A stretch of DNA of 9,949 nucleotides from JAZQNC01 sp045536155 (GTDB lineage: Bacteria > Bacillota > Clostridia > Oscillospirales > CAG-272), in contig JAZSMZ010000135.1 in assembly GCA_045536155.1 (NCBI GenBank), positions 1 to 9,949 of the forward strand, given 5' to 3'. Positions 6,621 through 9,949 of the stretch are shown in pieces. Within the stretch, counting starts at the first letter, position 1, and each line of letters begins with the position of its first letter. The translations under genes and the position numbers were made by a program. Under the pieces are notes generated by a model that saw nothing but the letters and a program-made list of their open reading frames with translations, was not told where the DNA came from and ran no database searches.

Positions 6621-7373
6621 TTATTTGTTTTCCTCAGCGTCCTGCTCTTCTTCAGCAGCGGTGATCTCTGCAACTGCCTCTTCGAGCTGTTCACCCTGCT
6701 TGCCTTCGATAACTGCGTCAGCGATAGCAGCGGTGATGAGCTTGATAGCCCGGATAGCGGCGTCGTTGCCGGGGATGATGTAGTCAGCATCGTCGGGATC
6801 GCAGTTGGTATCAACGATAGCAACTACCGGGATGCCGAGCTTCTTAGCTTCTGCAACTGCGTTCTTTTCCTTGCGGGGGTCAACAATATAGATAGCGGTA
6901 GGAATGGTCTGCATGGTCTTGATACCGCCGTAGTCGCGCTCGAGGTCGTTCATCTCTTTGATGAGAGAAGCAACTTCCTTCTTGGGGAGAAGATCGAATG
7001 TGCCGTCTTCAGCCATCTTTTCGAGGCTGTGGAGACGAGCGATGCTCTTCTTGATAGTCTTGAAGTTGGTGAGCATACCGCCGGGCCAACGCATGTTAAC
7101 ATAGAACATACCTGCGCGGATAGCTTCTTCCTTGATAGCGTCGGCAGCCTGCTTTTTGGTGCCTACGAAAAGGATGTTGCCGCCGTCAGCTGCCATGTCG
7201 CGAACGTACATGTAAGCTTCTTCGAACTTCTTAACGGTCTTCTGCAAGTCGATGATGTAGATACCGTTTCTTTCGGTGAAGATGTACTCAGCCATTTTGG
7301 GGTTCCATCTTCTGGTGTGGTGTCCGAAATGAACACCTGCTTCAAGCAGCTGCTTGATGGAAATGATAGACAT
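6621..7373 (-). CDS. rpsB: 30S ribosomal protein S2
   Basis: Small-subunit ribosomal protein uS2 (250 aa), which binds 16S rRNA on the back of the 30S subunit and is needed to recruit S1. The sequence from MSIISIKQLLEAGVHFGHHTRRWNPKMAEYIF is the standard S2 start, and GGMLTNFKTIKKSI, VDPRKEKNAVAEAKKLGIPVVAIVDTNCDPD and IPGNDAAIRAIKLI are the conserved core. The acidic C-terminal tail (EEQDAEENK) is common in Firmicutes. I chose the ATG at 7373 because an excellent AAGGAGGA (7381-7388) sits 7 bases upstream; an in-frame ATG at 7403 would add ten unconserved residues and bury that ribosome binding site within the coding sequence. First gene of the rpsB-tsf operon, with its own promoter and a structured leader. 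Confidence 0.99.
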   Translation of the reverse strand: MSIISIKQLLEAGVHFGHHTRRWNPKMAEYIFTERNGIYIIDLQKTVKKFEEAYMYVRDMAADGGNILFVGTKKQAADAIKEEAIRAGMFYVNMRWPGGMLTNFKTIKKSIARLHSLEKMAEDGTFDLLPKKEVASLIKEMNDLERDYGGIKTMQTIPTAIYIVDPRKEKNAVAEAKKLGIPVVAIVDTNCDPDDADYIIPGNDAAIRAIKLITAAIADAVIEGKQGEQLEEAVAEITAAEEEQDAEENK

Positions 7374-7472
7374 AAAAATATCCTCCTTCGGTTGATCCTC
7401 CACGGCGGATTGGATTTGACACCGAAGCGCCTGCCGTGTGTGGATTGTTACTTTTATATAAAATTTCGTAAC
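7374..7472 (-). promoter_or_regulatory. Structured 5' leader of rpsB (candidate S2 autoregulatory element)
   Basis: The promoter at 7479-7507 predicts a leader of about 100 nt. On the minus strand I see a stem CACGGC (+7433-7438) / GCCGTG (+7401-7406) enclosing a hairpin GGCGC-UUCG-GUGUC (+7431 to 7418), with G-U pairs and a very stable UUCG loop. Nearer the 5' end is an AU hairpin, TGTTAC/GTAACA, around a palindromic TTTTATATAAAA. The distal arm lies 12 bases upstream of the Shine-Dalgarno. Bacterial rpsB is known to be autoregulated by S2 through its leader in other groups; a function here is inference from structure alone. Confidence 0.5.
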
Positions 7473-7478
7473 AGAGGA

Positions 7479-7507
7479 ATTATATCATATATATAATACC
7501 ATTGCAA
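7479..7507 (-). promoter_or_regulatory. Promoter of rpsB-tsf
   Basis: On the minus strand, a -35 box TTGCAA (7507-7502) and a perfect -10 TATAAT (7484-7479) lie 17 bases apart. The predicted start is near 7472. The AT-rich spacer is typical of strong ribosomal promoters. Confidence 0.75.
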
Positions 7508-7625
7508 ACTTTTCTGCGATATTTTACAAAAAATTAACATAAATTTGCCCCAAACGGGTGTTTTTTTGATTCGGCCGGCGATACATATTAGTAATAATCG
7601 TTTTTTGCAAAGGAGAGCAGGTTAT

Positions 7626-7922
7626 ATGAGTACATTTAACGATCTAAGGGAGTGTGAGGTAGTCAATGTATGTGACGGACGCCGTCTGGGATACGTTTAC
7701 GATATCGAGCTCGACCTTTCGTGCGGTAAGATATGCGCCATTATTGTGCCGGGCGAGTGCAAGACCTTCTCGTTCGGCTTTTGCGAGAATCTGCGCATCC
7801 CGTGGGAGTGCATCAGCAAAATCGGCGACGATATCATACTCGTGTCGGTTGGCGAATATCAAAAATGTCCCGATGAGAGGCGCAAAAAGAAGAAATGGGT
7901 GAACAGATGCGGTGGATTTTGA
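7626..7922 (+). CDS. YlmC/YmxH-family PRC-barrel protein, cysteine-rich
   Basis: Small protein (98 aa) with one PRC-barrel-like domain, of the YlmC/YmxH family annotated as sporulation-associated in Firmicutes; the molecular function is unknown. Landmarks are LRECEVVNVCDGRRLGYVYDIELDL (8-32), AIIVPGECKTFSF (38-50), RIPWECISKIGDDIILV (57-73), then a basic tail KKKKW. The CDGRRLGYVxDIExD stretch is the family core. It has nine cysteines (10, 16, 33, 37, 45, 53, 62, 81, 95), a strikingly high share; several occur in pairs that could bind metal, but no standard zinc motif is obvious. The ATG at 7626 is preferred over an upstream in-frame start because AAAGGAGA (7609-7616) precedes it and conservation begins there. 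Divergent from rpsB across 252 bases. I found no convincing promoter: TTGATT (7566-7571) and CATATTA (7584-7590, resembling a forespore -10) are badly spaced. Confidence 0.87.
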   Translation: MSTFNDLRECEVVNVCDGRRLGYVYDIELDLSCGKICAIIVPGECKTFSFGFCENLRIPWECISKIGDDIILVSVGEYQKCPDERRKKKKWVNRCGGF

Positions 7923-7972
7923 CCCACTTTTCTCCTTTTCGGCAAATAAAATAAAAAAGTTTAAAAAAACTA

Positions 7973-8002
7973 TTGACAAACGGGCGGAGTATGTGTTATA
8001 AT
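7973..8002 (+). promoter_or_regulatory. Consensus extended -10 promoter of the tRNA operon
   Basis: A perfect -35 TTGACA (7973-7978) and a perfect -10 TATAAT (7997-8002) are 18 bases apart, with the extended -10 element TGT just before the -10. It is the strongest promoter in the window and lies about 33 bases before tRNA-Met. Confidence 0.92.
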
Positions 8003-8009
8003 TACTCTC

Positions 8010-8023
8010 GCGCTGAAAAGCGC
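8010..8023 (+). other. GNRA-capped hairpin at the 5' end of the tRNA precursor
   Basis: GCGCT (8010-8014) and AGCGC (8019-8023) form a perfect 5-bp stem closed by a GAAA tetraloop. It starts about 8 bases after the -10 box, so it would form the very 5' end of the precursor transcript. Too short, and with too few Us after it, for a terminator. Confidence 0.6.
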
Positions 8024-8034
8024 TTTATATAGAT

Positions 8035-8111
8035 GGCGGAATAGCTCAGCTGGCTAGAGCAATCGGTTCATACCCGATAGGTCATGGGTTCAAATCCAAT
8101 TTCCGCTACCA
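8035..8111 (+). tRNA. tRNA-Met (CAT), elongator type
   Basis: Cloverleaf of 77 nt with encoded CCA. Acceptor GGCGGAA/TTCCGCT (G1-U72 wobble, as in Bacillus elongator tRNA-Met), D stem GCTC/GAGC, anticodon stem ATCGG/CCGAT around TTCATAC with anticodon CAT at 8069-8071, and discriminator A. The wobble G1-U72 and the overall match to the GGCGG...GCTACCA Met tRNA favour elongator Met over initiator. The T stem ATGGG/CCAAT has one G-A mismatch (8086 with 8098), and the T loop reads TTCAAAT. Confidence 0.95.
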
Positions 8112-8186
8112 GGCCCGTTGGTCAAGCGGCTAAGACACCGCCCTTTCACGGCGGTAACACGAGTTCGATTCTCGTACGGGTCACCA
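8112..8186 (+). tRNA. tRNA-Glu (TTC)
   Basis: Cloverleaf of 75 nt with encoded CCA, starting on the base after the CCA of tRNA-Met. Acceptor GGCCCGT/ACGGGTC (one G-U), anticodon stem CCGCC/GGCGG around CTTTCAC with anticodon TTC at 8145-8147, T arm ACGAG/CTCGT perfect with loop TTCGATT. With no spacer, the two tRNAs must be separated by processing exactly at the Met CCA/Glu G1 junction. Confidence 0.97.
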
Positions 8187-8191
8187 AACGT

Positions 8192-8242
8192 AACAAATCC
8201 GAACTATTTCGTAGATCGAAAGTGGTTCGGATTTGTTTTTTA
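8192..8242 (+). terminator. Intrinsic terminator of the tRNA operon
   Basis: A 13-bp perfect stem (8192-8204 with 8225-8237; AACAAATCCGAAC) is followed by a run of Ts to 8240. Within its 20-base loop a second stem, TTTCG/CGAAA, can form. It lies 5 bases after the tRNA-Glu CCA. Confidence 0.93.
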
Positions 8243-8256
8243 TATCTAACACAAGC

Positions 8257-8290
8257 AAATGAGGCAGGTTTTTATGACCTGCCTCATTTT
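8257..8290 (-). terminator. Hairpin terminator downstream of the GNAT-like gene
   Basis: A 13-bp perfect stem (8257-8269 with 8277-8289; AAATGAGGCAGGT) has a 7-base T-rich loop, 4 bases beyond the stop codon of the minus-strand gene. Flanking T and A runs make it usable in both directions, though the minus-strand T-tract is short. Confidence 0.8.
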
Positions 8291-8293
8291 GTA

Positions 8294-9358
8294 TTACAGT
8301 AATCCACATTCAAAAAACACTTTTTTCGGATCGGGAGTTTTATACGCTTGTTCACTCCACGGAAACTTGATCTCGTAAAGTTCGGTTTTGAAGTTGATGC
8401 TTGGGAGTTTGTCCATTATTGTTTTTGCAAAATGATTATCGGGCAATCCAATTACAAACATACCATAACTCGTTGCAATCTCCCGCTTGATCTCATCAAG
8501 AAAGATGCGGCAATTGTCCGCATTATCATTTCTGCAGAGAAAAAATGCAAGCATCGGAAAAACAAGCGGTTCGTTCTCTTTAGGAAGTTTGATATACCGA
8601 AAAGCCGAAAGGAGCGGATTGAATATCCGAGCCATCTTCATCAGCGCGCCGTACCGTTTGACGACGTATTGCTTATACTCGGTTTGTTTCCACAATGCTG
8701 CGGTCGCAATAATACTTTCGCCGTCGAGGAGCAAATAAAAGTCGCTGATATGCAGGTTGTAGTAATCATCAAGGGATTTTACAACCGGAAACATGTCCTT
8801 TTTCTTTCCCTCGGTATTCAGAAAATCGATCAGCTTCTCCGTATCGTTTTCTGTTGCCCTGCGAAAAGTATAGCTGTGCTTCGATGCTTTTATCTTGACC
8901 GTCGGATTTATGATATAGGTTTTGTATCCTGAAATCGGCTTCATGGAAAGAAGGCGTCGGCTTTTTTCAAACATTTTCCGTGCATCTGCATTTTCAGCCA
9001 CTACGGAGCAGTAGTAAAAATCAATTTTGTTCTGCTGAAGATCCTTCAGAAATCTTGTACCAAAGCCAACGCTGCCATTATATTCAGCATCCTTTTTCAG
9101 TCCGCAGATGTATGCCGCACGACAGATCTCACCGCCGATATATACCTCTCGCACAAGCTTGGCGCAAGTGCCGATAACACGATCACCCTTCCGAGAAATG
9201 AATACTGTCGCTTCCTTTGTATCTTTTTTATAAGACTCGTAAGCATCGGGACGCCTGGTATATATGAGTTCGATGTTTCCCTTAGCGGCAGAGCTTTCGA
9301 GAACGCGCAGTATTTCCTTGCCGTCGGCGGGGGATGCCTGATATTTTGACTGACTCAT
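8294..9358 (-). CDS. GNAT-like acyltransferase with two GNAT-related halves
   Basis: Protein of 354 aa that reads as a GNAT-family N-acetyltransferase, which would use acetyl-CoA or another acyl-CoA. In the N-terminal half, TVFISRKGDRVIGTCAKLVREVYIGGEICRAAYICGLKKDAEYNG (51-95) has the GNAT strand order. SVGFGTRFLKDL (96-107) is a degenerate CoA pyrophosphate loop lacking the usual first Gln/Arg. CSVVAENADARKMFEKSRR (117-135) matches the late GNAT helix. The second half starts near YTFRRATENDTEKLIDFL (163-180) and repeats a GNAT-like opening, with FYLLLDGESIIATAAL (207-222), but I see no CoA loop in it. The substrate is unknown. The start ATG overlaps the stop of the upstream radical SAM gene by 4 bases, implying coupled translation and a shared pathway. 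Base composition is poorer in GC than the rest of the window. Confidence 0.75.
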   Translation of the reverse strand: MSQSKYQASPADGKEILRVLESSAAKGNIELIYTRRPDAYESYKKDTKEATVFISRKGDRVIGTCAKLVREVYIGGEICRAAYICGLKKDAEYNGSVGFGTRFLKDLQQNKIDFYYCSVVAENADARKMFEKSRRLLSMKPISGYKTYIINPTVKIKASKHSYTFRRATENDTEKLIDFLNTEGKKKDMFPVVKSLDDYYNLHISDFYLLLDGESIIATAALWKQTEYKQYVVKRYGALMKMARIFNPLLSAFRYIKLPKENEPLVFPMLAFFLCRNDNADNCRIFLDEIKREIATSYGMFVIGLPDNHFAKTIMDKLPSINFKTELYEIKFPWSEQAYKTPDPKKVFFECGLL

Positions 9359-9949
9359 TTTTTCTTTTCCTCTAGATTTTCACCGATCGGAATACCCGAG
9401 CGCTTGTCCACTTCAAAGTGAAAGAGTATATTGATAAACCAATACGCGAAATTGATCATAAAGCTGTGGGTTCGCTGAAACATTGTCTTTCCGCGCTTGA
9501 GGATAGAACCGAATTTGAAAAACTCTTTTTTGTACTGCTTGCAGAATGCTCTCAACGATTCGGGAGTGAGCTGTTTTGGGGTAAATGTGATCGTCCCGAA
9601 GGTATATCCGCTTTGCAGCCACCAGCATTCTGAAATCAAGCGATTGTCGGATTTAAACGACTCGTATGTCTTGGTATTGGGGAATATCAGCAGATGATTG
9701 AATGCAACAACAAAGAACTGATGCTTCTGGCAAAAAGCAAGCGTTGCTTTAAAGGTATCCTCGTTGTCCGAGTCAAAGCCGAACACAAAGCTTGCATAGA
9801 TACTGATACCCACATCGTGAATCTTCTGAATCAAGGCATCGCGCTCACCGAGACGCTCGGTCCAACCCTTATTCATTTGCCTCAGGTTATCGCTTTCGAT
9901 GGACTCAAAACCGATCAGAACCATCTCACAGCCGCTTTCTTTCATCAGC
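9355..9949 (-). CDS. Radical SAM protein, B12-binding type, C-terminal part (truncated by window edge)
   Basis: Only the last 197 residues are present; the gene continues past the right edge, so the CxxxCxxC cluster motif and any cobalamin-binding domain are out of sight. The visible part shows the later radical SAM barrel strands: ESGCEMVLIGFESIESDNLRQMNKGW, then VGISIYASFVFGFDSDNEDTFKATLAF, with LIFPNTKTYESF after that. The rest (WWLQSGYTFGTITFTPKQLTPESLRAFCKQYKKEFFKFGSILKR) resembles the C-terminal DUF4070-type region found in cobalamin-dependent radical SAM enzymes such as the HpnP/BchE-like group. Near the end is an aromatic hydrophobic stretch (MINFAYWFINILFHF), possibly membrane-associated. 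Its TGA stop overlaps the ATG of the GNAT-like gene. The chemistry is likely a radical methylation or rearrangement; the substrate is unknown. Confidence 0.85.
   Translation of the reverse strand, partial: LMKESGCEMVLIGFESIESDNLRQMNKGWTERLGERDALIQKIHDVGISIYASFVFGFDSDNEDTFKATLAFCQKHQFFVVAFNHLLIFPNTKTYESFKSDNRLISECWWLQSGYTFGTITFTPKQLTPESLRAFCKQYKKEFFKFGSILKRGKTMFQRTHSFMINFAYWFINILFHFEVDKRSGIPIGENLEEKKK

Noticed and set aside
7374..7403. Upstream in-frame start for rpsB adding ten residues
   Set aside because: The extra residues are not S2-like, and the extension would cover the excellent AAGGAGGA site that serves the ATG at 7373.
5649..7496. A 615-codon open frame on the + strand spanning both tsf and rpsB
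   Set aside because: It is exactly antisense to two strongly conserved genes; its Leu/Val/Ser-rich composition mirrors their codon bias. No ribosome binding site or family similarity supports it.
7566..7590. Sporulation sigma promoter before the YlmC/YmxH gene
   Set aside because: CATATTA resembles a forespore -10 box, but the candidate -35 (TGATTC) is only 11 bases away, too close for a functional pair.
7957..7972. AGTTT/AAACT inverted repeat as terminator of the YlmC/YmxH gene
   Set aside because: Only five AT-rich pairs in an A-rich tract that leads into the tRNA promoter; not stable enough to call.
8084..8302. Open frame of 72 codons running through the tRNA genes
   Set aside because: It overlaps two clear tRNAs and a terminator; no ribosome binding site.

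Overview
The window looks like a chromosomal segment of an endospore-lineage Firmicute, most likely a Clostridia member from a gut or anaerobic habitat. The reasons are a YlmC/YmxH-type PRC-barrel gene, tRNA genes that encode CCA and resemble the Bacillus/Clostridium elongator-Met type, strong AAGGAGG-like ribosome binding sites, and U-tract terminators. GC is about 50% over most of the window. This placement is inference; no marker allows a genus call.

Left part (1-3346, + strand): the 3' end of carB is followed by a 230-bp spacer holding a displaced second copy of carB's last 36 bases. Next come two metal-homeostasis genes. The first is a cation diffusion facilitator with a Mn-type ligand signature and an apparent second C-terminal domain. 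The second is a ZnuA/TroA-like lipoprotein with a His-rich loop encoded by a 15-bp tandem repeat. No permease or ATPase gene accompanies the binding protein here.

Middle part (3347-5650): a clear sigma-A type promoter drives a probable two-gene operon, a cytoplasmic alkaline-phosphatase-superfamily hydrolase and a GH4 alpha-galactosidase (melA-like, with the diagnostic CHSV motif). It ends at a bidirectional terminator that abuts a second hairpin serving the convergent tsf gene.

Translation block (5661-7507, - strand): rpsB-tsf with its own promoter and a structured leader of about 100 nt. It is terminated directly after tsf, so pyrH and frr are not adjacent. The leader contains a UUCG-capped hairpin inside a longer-range stem and could be an S2 autoregulatory element.

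Right part (7508-9949): a divergent cysteine-rich YlmC/YmxH-family gene, then a consensus promoter driving abutting tRNA-Met(CAT) and tRNA-Glu(TTC) genes with a strong terminator. A minus-strand pair follows: a truncated radical SAM gene (B12-binding type) translationally coupled by ATGA overlap to a GNAT-like gene. Its GC is clearly lower (about 37-50% in hand-counted lines), and it sits just beyond the tRNA genes, so it may be accessory DNA.

I see no CRISPR array, insertion sequence or phage gene. The most unusual signals are the carB 3'-end scar, the rpsB leader, the duplicated CDF C-terminal domain, the T-stem mismatch in tRNA-Met and the coupled radical SAM/GNAT pair.
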